64,000 nucleotides of DNA, taken from assembly GCA_020846935.1 (NCBI GenBank), contig JADLCY010000006.1, forward strand, positions 62,001 to 126,000, read 5' to 3'. Both the position numbers and the translations under genes were made by a program. Positions 9,772 to 21,873 of the stretch are shown piece by piece. Position 1 is the stretch's first letter. Every line of letters starts with the position of its first letter. The notes beneath the pieces are model-generated. The model saw only the letters and a list, made by a program, of their open reading frames with translations, was not told the origin of the DNA and did no database searches. The DNA comes from Gemmatimonadaceae bacterium. Lineage in GTDB: Bacteria; Gemmatimonadota; Gemmatimonadetes; Gemmatimonadales; Gemmatimonadaceae.

Positions 9772-11025
9772 TCAGCGTGCGGCAACCACGGTCGAGAACA
9801 CCCCCTGCCCGTACCGCCTCGCGATCGCGCTGCTTGCCGCGCGGGCGAGAATGGTGTGACCGGCGTTGGAGGGATGGATCCCGTCAAGGCTGATGTAGGG
9901 GCCATACGGTTGCTGGCTCGTCATCAGCTGCACGCTGGAGAACGCGGGCTTGAGACCATTGAGCCCGTACAGCGCATCGAGCGACGTGATCGCGAAGCCG
10001 GCGCGATCCGCGGCAACGCGGATGTACTGATCCATCTGGCGCATCTGCGTATTGACGATGCCGGCCTCGGCGGGCGAGAGCACCCAGTCCTGCGTGGTCG
10101 GACCGCCGTCCGCGCAGCTGAACGAATACGCGGGCAACCCGTTCTTTCGATGGGCCGCGCCCGTGGCGACCGCAACGGGAATGCGGACCGGAACAAACAC
10201 GAGGTTGCGGTTGTCGACGCAGTCGGACGAAACCGCGACGTGGAATGCATTCAGCAGGGCCGCGCGGTCGGCCCAGATCTCCGCGCCTCGCCGGAAGCTC
10301 GGGAAGGACGCCACGTCCCTGATCAGCGCCACGAAGAGTCCCTTCGGGGCCGCACGGGTGACGTTCGACACGACGACATCGAACAGCTGCGTCCATGGAC
10401 CATAGGGGAACATGGTCTGTCCCGGGATGGCGACGCCGGTACGCGCCCCCAGCAGCTCGTTGGCCCCGAGTTCCACGGAGACGAACGTCGGGGCTTGCGA
10501 GAGCGCCGCGGCCAGGGGCGTCATGCCGGGTGGCAGCACGCGTCCGAAGAGCTGCTGGTAGAACGGGTCCGTGATCGACGCCGGCGTGGACTGCACCACG
10601 TTCTGCGTCGTGGCCGAGGCGATGGCGACGTTCCGCGTCGGCAACGCGATGCCACTCTGCAGTGGGTCGCAGGCCAGCGTGACGCCAGGCGGCGGACTCA
10701 CCGGCTCTCCGCTTTCGCGTCTGCCCAGCGCAAGCGGCGCGGCGATCGGCGAACGGCATCCCACGCCGCTGATGAGCGGCAGCGACATTGGACGCCCTGC
10801 GGCGGCCGCGACCTGCGCGGGCCACGACTGTTGCTGGATGGATGCCGTCAGTCCATCGGACTGCCAGCCCATGCTCACGCTGGTGCCGATGGCCACGTAC
10901 CGATCGAACACGTCGGCATCCGTCGTGGTCGTCCGGGGAGCGGTGGGGCTGACGGCCCGGTCCGGTGCTTCGGCACACGCCGCCAGCACGACGCCCAGCA
11001 TGATGGTGAGGAGTCTCGTCTGCAT
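9772..11025 (-). CDS. SGNH/GDSL-type hydrolase lipoprotein
   Basis: 417 residues starting at ATG 11025, 8 bases after GGAGGG; a longer TTG start would contain that ribosome site and is rejected. Lipobox VLAAC indicates a lipoprotein. SGNH blocks are visible: 'YVAIGTSVSMG' (GTS in place of the usual GDS), 'VELGANELLG' and 'LDGIHPSNAGHTILA', which holds the catalytic Asp-His pair. Family members are esterases, lipases or polysaccharide deacetylases; the substrate cannot be read from sequence. It is convergent with the M14 gene. Confidence 0.8.
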   Translation of the reverse strand: MQTRLLTIMLGVVLAACAEAPDRAVSPTAPRTTTTDADVFDRYVAIGTSVSMGWQSDGLTASIQQQSWPAQVAAAAGRPMSLPLISGVGCRSPIAAPLALGRRESGEPVSPPPGVTLACDPLQSGIALPTRNVAIASATTQNVVQSTPASITDPFYQQLFGRVLPPGMTPLAAALSQAPTFVSVELGANELLGARTGVAIPGQTMFPYGPWTQLFDVVVSNVTRAAPKGLFVALIRDVASFPSFRRGAEIWADRAALLNAFHVAVSSDCVDNRNLVFVPVRIPVAVATGAAHRKNGLPAYSFSCADGGPTTQDWVLSPAEAGIVNTQMRQMDQYIRVAADRAGFAITSLDALYGLNGLKPAFSSVQLMTSQQPYGPYISLDGIHPSNAGHTILARAASSAIARRYGQGVFSTVVAAR

Positions 11026-11360
11026 ACGCGTACCCTCCAAGGTGTGGTGATCCTCGTCCGGAGTGGACGTGCGCTATTCTCGTGTAGGCTGCGCAGCGCC
11101 ACGATCCGTCGAATGACGTAGGAGGTCAGGCAGAGTCTCTCCACGGCGTGCGAGGCTGCCGTGGGACGCCGGCAGCGCGCTCGAGACGCTCCCGGCGGCG
11201 CGCCATTGGAGCCGTCGGGCGACGAAGGAGCGGCGGCACCGGTGATGACGGGGGGCAGACGCGCCAAAGCAAAGCGGCCCGTGAAGGCGGGCCGCTTTCG
11301 ACCGACGCATGCGGCAGCACCTGGATGCCGCCGACCGCGCCAACCGAAGAACAGTGGATG
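11026..11360. other. intergenic region with a terminator, no gene seen
   Basis: 335 bases between the SGNH start and the Omp85-like stop. Short open frames on both strands lack a ribosome site or recognisable protein. The only clear structure is the hairpin at 11271-11298; the rest presumably holds the SGNH promoter. Confidence 0.6.
11271..11298. terminator. hairpin terminator of the Omp85-like gene
   Basis: A perfect 11-base-pair stem (AAAGCGGCCCG with CGGGCCGCTTT) and 6-base loop. It lies 63 bases past the minus-strand stop at 11361. The A/T ends give short T-tracts in both directions. Confidence 0.8.
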
Positions 11361-12440
11361 CTAGAACGCCTCTCCCAGCGCGACGTAGAGCGCACCACCC
11401 TGGCGCCCGCGGGCATAGTCCACGCGGATGCGCGACCGGTCGGCTTCCGAGAGTCGGAACCGCAATCCGGCGCCACCGGCAAACACGGCACCGTGTGAGC
11501 CGAGGTCGCCGATGCGTGCACCCAGCGCGCCGGCGGAGCCAAAGGCGACGAACCCCACGCGCCCCACGAAACCCGAACGCCACTCGGCCTGCGCGGCCAC
11601 CGCCGCCTTGTCCCGGAAGCGGTCGCGAACGTATCCGCGCATCAGCGTGTCGGCGCCCAGTGCCGCGAAGTAGTCCGGGACATCGCCATCACGGAGCATT
11701 GCGGTTCCGGCCGCCTGAAGGGCCAGCACGCCGTGCGCGGGGAGCGACAAATAGCGTCGGAAGTCGGTGCTGAGTCTGGCTGACGTGCGTGTGCTGCCAG
11801 CGGAGCGGTCAGTCGCCGTACCTCCAACGACTTGCAGCAGGGCGCCGGCGCGAGCCGCTACCTGATGGTCCCGGGTGTCCCGAACCAGCATCGCCTGCGC
11901 CTTCACCTGCGGGTGTGTGCGCAGGGGCGGACGGGGATAGAGCGACTCCCAGGCCGAGAAATCTTCGTCCCGAGCGCGCAGCCCGTCATAGCGCAGCGTC
12001 GCACCGGCGTAGATCGGCCCGATGACCCGCTGCTGGAACAGCCACTGTGCGTCGATGCCCGTGGCGGTGTAGCGCCCCTCGGCCTCGTCAGGCGCTTCGG
12101 CGCCGATCCCAAATACGGGCAACGGGTAGTATTGGGCCTCGACGCTCACGCGGTGGCGTCGCGCATTGCCCGACGACCACGTATCCACGGACGCCGAGAT
12201 GCGCCGTTGGTGGTGCGTCGTCGCGATGAGCGCTACCTGGATGCGAGAGGGCCGGGTCGTCTCCCCTGGTCCGCGCCAGTAGGCTCGGAGCCACGTGGCG
12301 CCCAGCTGCAGTCCCGTTTCCGGGGCGGATCCGATGACGGGGAGGAACACGTCATGGCGCGAGGGGGCCGACCCCTGTGCGACGAGGATGCGCAAGGGGA
12401 GGCACGAGATCACGATCACGATGCCGACGGCGGCGCGCAT
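11361..12440 (-). CDS. Omp85/BamA-like outer membrane beta-barrel protein without POTRA domains
   Basis: 359 residues from ATG 12440, after GGAG and with a signal peptide ending RILVA|Q. An upstream start would add 19 non-signal residues. The C-terminal half has the Omp85 barrel hallmark 'LMRGYVRDRFRDK' followed by alternating strands ('AAVAAQAEWRSGFVGRVGFV'), and the protein ends in Phe as outer membrane barrels do. No POTRA repeat fits between signal peptide and barrel, so it is unlikely to be the main assembly factor BamA. It may be a channel or passenger-type barrel. Function is not certain. Confidence 0.7.
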   Translation of the reverse strand: MRAAVGIVIVISCLPLRILVAQGSAPSRHDVFLPVIGSAPETGLQLGATWLRAYWRGPGETTRPSRIQVALIATTHHQRRISASVDTWSSGNARRHRVSVEAQYYPLPVFGIGAEAPDEAEGRYTATGIDAQWLFQQRVIGPIYAGATLRYDGLRARDEDFSAWESLYPRPPLRTHPQVKAQAMLVRDTRDHQVAARAGALLQVVGGTATDRSAGSTRTSARLSTDFRRYLSLPAHGVLALQAAGTAMLRDGDVPDYFAALGADTLMRGYVRDRFRDKAAVAAQAEWRSGFVGRVGFVAFGSAGALGARIGDLGSHGAVFAGGAGLRFRLSEADRSRIRVDYARGRQGGALYVALGEAF

Positions 12441-12621
12441 ACTGTTCTCCGGGTGGAGGTCGCCCGAAGGTGCGCCGATTGGGGCCAGCCGCCCCATACG
12501 TCAGCCGACGTAGGAGCGGCAGTCCGTCGCAGAGGAAGCGCATCGCCGGACGCGCATCCGCGACGCCTGCCGCTCCAGTGCACGCGGCGGCGCCTCGCCG
12601 CGCGCGTCATTGTCCGTAGAG

Positions 12622-13851
12622 CTATTTCCGGAGCGTCACTCCCGTCAGCATTCCAAGCCCGCCAAGCGTGCTCTGGGCGGCGTTCAGCCCCAGCCGGAAG
12701 TCTTTGTCGCTATACGTGGCGAACAGGTCGGTGGGCTGGTGCCAGTGAGGGTTCCACCCATTGCCGGTGTGCGCACCGCGCTCGTTCTCGCGCAGGGAGA
12801 TGGACGCGACGATGTCCTGGAACGGCGCCGAATCGGTGTTGGTCATGTGCGGACCGACGGTCGCCGGGTAGTCCGTGGCGTAGCGCTCACTGGCGGTGTG
12901 CACGGCCCACGCCAGCGACTGTGAGGCCGCCGCCATTTTCGAGTTCGACTGGAACTCGATGTTCACGTCGGCCTCCGGCCGCTGCTCGGGCGCGAGGGTG
13001 CCGTCTGCGCGCGGCATCCCGTGGTCGAACATCATCATGTCGTGCTGGATCATGCCGAGCCAGCGCGGCTCCGGATACCTGCCGGATCCCGCCGGGTTCT
13101 CCTTTCCCTGCAGGGCCTGCCGCTGTTCCACGTAGGCGCGCGCGCCGTTGAGGCCGGTCTCCTCGTTGTTCCAGAGCACGAAACGGATCGAACGTTCCGT
13201 CTGTACGTCAGGGCTGCTGAAGATGCGCGCCAGCTCCATCACGATCGCCGTGCCCGAGCCATCGTCATTGGCGGCCTCACCCCAACCGATGCCGTCCATG
13301 TGGGCGCCCACGATGTACATCTCGTCGGGTCGCGTGGTCCCGATCTTGGTGCAGTACACGTTCTGGCGCTCGCCGGGCGTGCTGGGTTGCGCGTTGAGTG
13401 CGCGCAGCCGCGCATCGCGCTGGGCCAATGAGTCATTGTTGACGCCGGTCCGGGCCCGGGTGCCCCTGGGCCGGCTGCCTCCGGCGCCAAATCGCGGAGT
13501 TGGGCGTTGCCCTTGCGGTGGGGCTCCGGCGGCGCCGGCCGGTCGTGGCGTGGGCGCCGGTGGGTTGTACTGATAGGTGAGGCGCTCGGTGTTCGTGCAG
13601 CCCGAACTCTTGAGCTGGGCTTCGATCCAGTCGAGCGCCTGACGATTGCGATCCGTGCCCTGACGGCGGTCGCCGAACTGCGTGAGGCCCTTGATCGTGG
13701 CCTTGTAGCGCTCGAGGTCGAGTCGGGCAACGAGCGTCTCGATCGGGTCGGTTGAGTCGGCGGCCGCCGGTCGGCCCTGTGTCAGGGCAGGGGACGGGAC
13801 CATGGCGAGCAACGCGGCGCTCAGGGCTCGACGGACCACCATCTGCTTCAT
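12622..13851 (-). CDS. secreted M28-family aminopeptidase
   Basis: 409 residues; a GGAG site precedes the ATG and the signal peptide ends SPALT|Q. The M28 metal-binding pattern is intact: 'VGAHMDGIGWG' (H, D), 'ANDDGSGTA' (D), 'LWNNEETGLNG' (Glu pair), a later Asp in 'MIQHDMMM', and His in 'GPHMTNTDSAPF'. A Pro/Gly/Arg-rich insertion near residues 115-160 interrupts the fold and may be a surface loop. It would release N-terminal amino acids from peptides in the periplasm. It is followed by a weak GC hairpin near 12583-12602. Confidence 0.88.
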   Translation of the reverse strand: MKQMVVRRALSAALLAMVPSPALTQGRPAAADSTDPIETLVARLDLERYKATIKGLTQFGDRRQGTDRNRQALDWIEAQLKSSGCTNTERLTYQYNPPAPTPRPAGAAGAPPQGQRPTPRFGAGGSRPRGTRARTGVNNDSLAQRDARLRALNAQPSTPGERQNVYCTKIGTTRPDEMYIVGAHMDGIGWGEAANDDGSGTAIVMELARIFSSPDVQTERSIRFVLWNNEETGLNGARAYVEQRQALQGKENPAGSGRYPEPRWLGMIQHDMMMFDHGMPRADGTLAPEQRPEADVNIEFQSNSKMAAASQSLAWAVHTASERYATDYPATVGPHMTNTDSAPFQDIVASISLRENERGAHTGNGWNPHWHQPTDLFATYSDKDFRLGLNAAQSTLGGLGMLTGVTLRK

Positions 13852-14068
13852 ACAGGCTCCGGGAAAGTCGTCAGTCAGAAGTTAGCGGCGGACCCGACCA
13901 CGGTTACCCCATCGCGCATTGCGACCGTCGGCGCTGCACGGGCGCTCGGCGCCAGCGGACGCGGACTGCGCCAGTGGGTCGGCCCGGCCCCGCGTGGCTT
14001 CACCGTGCCCCTTTCGCGAGCAGGTACCGCGTGCGAGCATCGGACTGCACACTGACACGTCCAGACAC

Positions 14069-15139
14069 ATGCTGAATCTGTTCGAGTATGAACGCGCCGC
14101 GCGGGAGCAGACGGACGCCGCGGCCTGGGGATACCTCGTCGGCGGAGCCAACGACGAAATCACGGTTGGTGACAATCGCCGAGCCTGGGACGAGATCGCC
14201 GTGCGGTATCGGACCATGGTGGACGTGACGACGCGCTCGCTCGCGACGACTGTCCTGGGCACGCCCGTGTCGCTGCCGGTGCTCATTGCGCCGACCGCGA
14301 TGCAGAAGCTCGTGCATCCCGACGGTGAGCTGGGCATGGCGCGCGCGGCGGCGTTGGCCGAGACGCTGATGATCGTCAGCACCACGGCCACGATCGGGCT
14401 CGCGGACGTCGCGGCGGCGACGAGCGCGCCGAAGTGGTTCCAGGTCTACATCTATCAATCGAGGACGTATACGCAGCGGCTGGTCGAGCGAGCGGTGGAG
14501 GCAGGGTATCGCGCCCTCGTCCTTACGGTCGATGCGCCGATGCTGGGCCGTCGGGAGCGGGACATCCGCAACGCCTTCACGCTTCCATCGGGGCTCCACA
14601 TCGCGAATGCCGAAATCGCGGGCATGGAAGCCGTGCCATCGGCCACCGGCGACGCGTCGGGGCTCATGCAACACTTCCGTGGCCTGCACGACCCATCGCT
14701 CACGCCGCGGGACATCGCATGGCTGCGCGAGATCAGCGGACTGCCGGTGGTGGTGAAGGGGATCGTGCGCGGCGACGACGCCGCGCGGGCCATCGATCAC
14801 GGCGCGGCCGGGATCATCGTGTCGAACCACGGCGGTCGGCAACTCGACACGGCGATCGCCACGGCGCGTGCGCTCCCGGAGGTCGTGGCGGCCGCGAACG
14901 GTCGCGCCGAAGTCTACGTGGATGGTGGCATCCGTCGGGGGACCGACGTGCTCAAGGCCATCGCGTTAGGCGCGCGCGCCGTGCTCCTCGGCAGGCCGCC
15001 GGTGTGGGGACTCGCGGTCGGCGGTGCGGAGGGCGCCCGCCGCGTCCTCGATCTGTTGCGCAAGGAACTCGACCTGGCGATGGCGCTCGCCGGGTGCCGG
15101 ACCCTCGACGAAATCACGCCCGACCTGATCGCCCGCTGA
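14069..15139 (+). CDS. FMN-dependent alpha-hydroxyacid oxidase (lactate oxidase/glycolate oxidase family)
   Basis: 356 residues from ATG 14069, where family similarity begins ('MLNLFEYERAA'); an in-frame upstream extension to 13919 does not look like protein. Conserved FMN and catalytic features include 'LIAPTAMQKL', the Lys in 'PVVVKGIVRGDD', catalytic His/Arg in 'VSNHGGRQLD', and 'YVDGGIRRGTD' with 'ALGARAVLLGRP'. It oxidises L-2-hydroxyacids such as lactate or glycolate to 2-oxoacids; which one is undetermined. It is divergent from the M28 gene. One CGTTAGGC octamer (14964-14971) lies in the coding strand. Confidence 0.85.
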   Translation: MLNLFEYERAAREQTDAAAWGYLVGGANDEITVGDNRRAWDEIAVRYRTMVDVTTRSLATTVLGTPVSLPVLIAPTAMQKLVHPDGELGMARAAALAETLMIVSTTATIGLADVAAATSAPKWFQVYIYQSRTYTQRLVERAVEAGYRALVLTVDAPMLGRRERDIRNAFTLPSGLHIANAEIAGMEAVPSATGDASGLMQHFRGLHDPSLTPRDIAWLREISGLPVVVKGIVRGDDAARAIDHGAAGIIVSNHGGRQLDTAIATARALPEVVAAANGRAEVYVDGGIRRGTDVLKAIALGARAVLLGRPPVWGLAVGGAEGARRVLDLLRKELDLAMALAGCRTLDEITPDLIAR

Positions 15140-15214
15140 GGGGTTGATGTATCTTGCGGGTCGCTGCGGGGGGCGGTGGACGCCACCCTGTCTCCTTCAC
15201 CGTGGGTGCACCTG

Positions 15215-15682
15215 ATGTCGTTCGCTCGATCCGTACTCGCCGCCCTGTGCCTCGCGGCCTGCTCTCCCAACGATTCCTCCGCTCCCGTGCAGCCGGTCAC
15301 CTCGCTCGAGTCTCAGGTCTGGGCATCGTCGCTCAACATCAACCTCGCGGCCATGACCAAGTTGCCGTCGGGGGTCTACATCCTCGATTCCGTCGTGGGT
15401 GGCGGGGCGGCGCTTGCCGGGACGCCGCAAGTGCGTGTGTACTACAACGGATTCCTGGCCAACGGGTCCAGGTTCGACGGCAACGTGGGAACGGGTACGC
15501 CAGCATCGTTCCCGCTTGGCGGTCTGATTCCCGGATGGAAGGTGGGGATGCAGGGCATGAAGGTCGGTGGCAAGCGACGACTCGTGATTCCCTCGTCGCA
15601 GGGCTACGGGACGGTGGCGAACGGGCCGATTCCGGCGAACTCGAACCTCGTCTTCGACATCGAGCTGGTCGGCATCAACTGA
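15215..15682 (+). CDS. FKBP-type peptidyl-prolyl isomerase lipoprotein
   Basis: 155 residues from ATG 15215. The lipobox LCLAAC marks it as a lipoprotein and selects this start over an upstream ATG at 15176. The FKBP domain has 'VYYNGFLANGSRFDGN', 'FPLGGLIPGWKVGMQGMKVG' and 'LVIPSSQGYG'. It would catalyse proline isomerisation for proteins folding in the periplasm. Its stop lies 7 bases before the acetoacetyl-CoA synthetase start, so the two are probably co-transcribed although functionally unrelated. Confidence 0.88.
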   Translation: MSFARSVLAALCLAACSPNDSSAPVQPVTSLESQVWASSLNINLAAMTKLPSGVYILDSVVGGGAALAGTPQVRVYYNGFLANGSRFDGNVGTGTPASFPLGGLIPGWKVGMQGMKVGGKRRLVIPSSQGYGTVANGPIPANSNLVFDIELVGIN

Positions 15683-15689
15683 GCCGATC

Positions 15690-17774
<2,085 letters not shown>

Positions 17775-17884
17775 CGAGCGTCCCAGGGGTCGGGCGCGTT
17801 GCGGCCCGGCGCGCGCTGCGAGTCGTGTGCGGCACGATCGCGCTCGCTGGACCTGGCGAGGCTCGAGCGAACCAGCCCCCGAGG

Positions 17885-19567
17885 CTACGCCGCAGGACCC
17901 GCCAGCCGCCGCCGGGCATCCAGCAGTTCCTGCGCGCGCTGCACCAGTCGCTCCATCGATGTCACGATCTCGCGCTCCCGTCGGGCGATGACCGTGCGCA
18001 GGATCACTCGCGACGACGCGTAGGCGGCCGCCGCGACGCCCACGAACGCCAGTGGCGCGACGGCGATCAGCGCCCCCTTGGACGCGGCCATGACGGCGCC
18101 GAACGCGGCGCCCCCGAGCCCGCCACCCGCACCGCCCGTCACGCCCCAAACGATGCCGTGCGACATCTGGCGCAGGTCTTCATACGCGCGCAACGTCGTT
18201 CGCCCTCCCCGTGAGGTCACCGACACCTGCAGCCGGCGTGGAGAGCTCTCCGACCACGACGACTGCTGCGACGTGAACGTGAGGGTGCGACCCACCGTGC
18301 TCACGCTCCCGAAGACGCCGAGGCTCCGCCGCATCTCGTCGACGATCTCCTCGAGTTCCTCCTCGGTGAGATCGCCCTCGAGCACCGCCTCGTATTCGAG
18401 CTTCGTGCGCGCGCCGAGCCAGCGGTTGACCGGCTCCGACATCATCGCCCCGGGTCGCACGCGCAAGGTGGTCTCAGGCCGACCAGCGCGCTCGGCGAGA
18501 GCACGCTCCACATAGCGCGCATCGATGCCCGCCTGCTCGGCGGCTTCGCGCACCTGGTCGAGTCGGTAGCCCGTCGTCCCGGCGCTGGCGTCGGCCTCGC
18601 TCCGCATGGGCACTGGCGGCGGCGCCTCGCGTCCCGTGTACTCCTGCAGCAGCGCCGCGCGCTCCCACACCGCGGCGGCCGCTGCACTCGAAAGACGCGG
18701 CTGCGCGGCTGAGACCTGCGTACCGATCCCGGCCAGGGCGCCGCTCAGTGCCAGGCCGGCCTGCGCGGCGGACTCGTACCGGCGATGCGGATCGCGCGCC
18801 AGCAACCGATCGACGACCGCGGCGAGCGATGCCGGCACGTCGGGCGCCACGGTGGACAGCGCCGGCGCGTGAGACATCACGTGAGCCACCAGCACAGCCG
18901 ATGGCGCCGCGTGTTCGAAGGGAAAGCGACCGGAGAGCATGTAGAACGCCAGGACGCCCAGCGAATACAGGTCGCTGCGGCCATCGATCGTTTGGCCGGC
19001 CACCTGTTCCGGGCTCATGTAGTGCACCGTCCCCAGCACTGTCCCCGTGGCGGTCATCGGCGCCGCCTCGGCGAGGCGCGCGATCCCGAAATCGGTCACC
19101 ATCGCTCGGCCCTGATGCGGGTCGAGCAGGATGTTCTCTGCCTTCACGTCGCGGTGGATCACCCCTCGCCCGTGCGCATAGCCGAGCGCGTCCGCAACGT
19201 CGGCAAGGATCGCGATCGTCTCCGCGGGCGAGAATGGTCCCTGACGCATCCGTTGAGCCACGGACGGACCATCAACCAACCCCATGACGAAGTACACGAT
19301 CTCCTGTGCCTGCTCGGCGCGGTGGATCGGGACGATGTTCGGATGCGAAAGCGAGGCCGCGGTGCGCGCCTCGCGCAGGAAGCGTTCACGCACCACGTCG
19401 TCGAACGCGAGGTGCGCCGGGAGTGTCTTGATCGCGACCCGTCGATCGAGCGTGATGTCGCGGGCCAGGAACACCATGCCCATCCCGCCGCGGCCGATCT
19501 CGCGCTCGACTTCGTACTGGCCTGCCAACGCTTCTCGAAGACGGGTCAATTCCCAGGTGTGCGACAT
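17885..19567 (-). CDS. membrane-anchored Ser/Thr protein kinase
   Basis: 560 residues from ATG 19567. The kinase domain covers about residues 16-280: Gly-rich loop 'IGRGGMGMVF', Lys47 in 'VAIKTL', catalytic 'VIHRDVKAENILL' and 'VTDFGIARL', activation-end 'HYMSPEQVAG'. After it come a short helical segment ('GYRLDQVREAAEQAG', SHOCT-like), an unfamiliar ~120-residue domain, and two hydrophobic helices near the C-terminus with a basic coiled tail. The membrane segments follow the regulatory domain, so kinase and extra domain are probably both cytoplasmic. Substrates are unknown. Confidence 0.88.
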   Translation of the reverse strand: MSHTWELTRLREALAGQYEVEREIGRGGMGMVFLARDITLDRRVAIKTLPAHLAFDDVVRERFLREARTAASLSHPNIVPIHRAEQAQEIVYFVMGLVDGPSVAQRMRQGPFSPAETIAILADVADALGYAHGRGVIHRDVKAENILLDPHQGRAMVTDFGIARLAEAAPMTATGTVLGTVHYMSPEQVAGQTIDGRSDLYSLGVLAFYMLSGRFPFEHAAPSAVLVAHVMSHAPALSTVAPDVPASLAAVVDRLLARDPHRRYESAAQAGLALSGALAGIGTQVSAAQPRLSSAAAAAVWERAALLQEYTGREAPPPVPMRSEADASAGTTGYRLDQVREAAEQAGIDARYVERALAERAGRPETTLRVRPGAMMSEPVNRWLGARTKLEYEAVLEGDLTEEELEEIVDEMRRSLGVFGSVSTVGRTLTFTSQQSSWSESSPRRLQVSVTSRGGRTTLRAYEDLRQMSHGIVWGVTGGAGGGLGGAAFGAVMAASKGALIAVAPLAFVGVAAAAYASSRVILRTVIARREREIVTSMERLVQRAQELLDARRRLAGPAA

Positions 19568-19614
19568 GGCGGGACGGTAGCGTGACGAATCGGCGGCGGA
19601 ACGGCGCAACGGAA

Positions 19615-20538
19615 CTACGGCAGTCCGGCACCCACTGATTCGCTTCGAGCGGTCCGGACAGCGGCGCGAACGAGGTCAAGGAAGGCCCGCACCACGGGAT
19701 TGCTGTTGTCTGCCCGACGTGCGGCGTCGATGTGCGTGGTCGCGCCCGGCCCGGCAATCGGAAAGTAGCGCACGCCGCGCCAGCCCATCTTGCGCACCGA
19801 CGACGGAATGATCGTGACCCCCATTCCGGCCTCGACCAGGGACACGGTGGTGTAGAGCTCGCGGCTGACCTGCCGAATGCCGGGCGTGAAACCGGCCGCG
19901 GTGCACAGGGACAGCACCTGCGCGTGGAGCCCGGGGGCCAGGTCGCTCGGGAAAAGCACAAAGTCCTGCGTGGCAAGTTCCTTGAGCACCAGGCGCCGCC
20001 GGGTCGCGAGCGGGTGTCGGCGACTGACGGCGATCATGAGGGGCTCGGTCATGACGGTTTCGGTCACGAGCATGGGGTCCGGCGGGGGCTGCCGGAGGAA
20101 GCCGACGTCGAGTTCGCCGCTGCGGAGGGCGGCGAGTTGTGGCCCGGTCGCCAGTTCGCGCAGTTCGAGATGCACGCCGGGGAACTGTTCGCGGAACCGG
20201 CGGATGATGCGCGGCAGGGCGAGAAACATGACGGACGCGGCGAACGCGACCGACAGGGTTCCGGTCTCCCCACGTGCGGCGCGGCGCGCGGCGGTCGCGG
20301 CCTCACGGACGTCGCGCAGGACGCGACGGGCGTCGCCGAGGAGTTGGGCGCCGGCGGGGGTGAGGGCGACGTGCCGGCGGGATCGCTCGAGCAGGCGCAC
20401 GCCGAGGGCCTTCTCGAGCGCCTGGATCTGCTGGCTGAGCGGCGGCTGGGCGATGCCGAGCCGGCTGGCGGCCCGTCCGAAGTGGAGTTCTTCGGCGACC
20501 GCGACGAAGTATCGGAGGTGTCGGAGTTCGAAGCTCAT
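19615..20538 (-). CDS. LysR-family transcriptional regulator, probably of hppD/hmgA
   Basis: 307 residues. The N-terminal winged helix-turn-helix has 'LRHLRYFVAVAEELHFGRAA' and 'AQPPLSQQIQALE'; the effector-binding domain follows from residue 90. It is transcribed divergently from hppD across a 98-base gap that carries T-N11-A LysR-type sites, so it most likely senses an aromatic intermediate and controls hppD-hmgA. The 47-base gap to the downstream kinase gene suggests a shared transcript. Confidence 0.88.
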   Translation of the reverse strand: MSFELRHLRYFVAVAEELHFGRAASRLGIAQPPLSQQIQALEKALGVRLLERSRRHVALTPAGAQLLGDARRVLRDVREAATAARRAARGETGTLSVAFAASVMFLALPRIIRRFREQFPGVHLELRELATGPQLAALRSGELDVGFLRQPPPDPMLVTETVMTEPLMIAVSRRHPLATRRRLVLKELATQDFVLFPSDLAPGLHAQVLSLCTAAGFTPGIRQVSRELYTTVSLVEAGMGVTIIPSSVRKMGWRGVRYFPIAGPGATTHIDAARRADNSNPVVRAFLDLVRAAVRTARSESVGAGLP

Positions 20539-20539
20539 G

Positions 20540-20587
20540 ATACGCGAACGATATCACACAATGCCTGGCGATATATTGGACATTCAT
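20540..20587. promoter_or_regulatory. candidate LysR-type binding sites between the regulator and hppD
   Basis: ATACGCGAACGATAT (20540-20554) is an ATA-N9-TAT inverted repeat that fits the LysR T-N11-A rule and abuts the regulator start. A second T-N11-A match, ATATTGGACATTCAT (20573-20587), overlaps a possible TATATT -10 element for hppD. The pairing suggests autoregulation plus hppD activation. Confidence 0.45.
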
Positions 20588-20621
20588 TGATGCCGCGTGA
20601 ATCATGAAGGCATCCCGCTGA

Positions 20622-21758
<1,137 letters not shown>

Positions 21759-21760
21759 CG

Positions 21761-21835
21761 GCGGACGCAGGACGCGCGGACGGAGGGGCCCAGCCGCCGC
21801 GACCTTCGCCCGACCCTCTGTCCAGGCGTCCGCCC
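21761..21835 (+). repeat. imperfect hairpin between hppD and hmgA
   Basis: Right after the hppD stop, GGCGGACGC (21761-21769) pairs with GCGTCCGCC (21827-21835), and inner arms 21779-21788 and 21815-21824 pair with one mismatch. Together they form a roughly 75-base hairpin ending 38 bases before the hmgA ATG. It could act as a partial terminator or mRNA stabiliser. Confidence 0.5.
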
Positions 21836-21873
21836 GTCCGTCGATCCGTCCACACGTTCACTCGTCCATCAGG

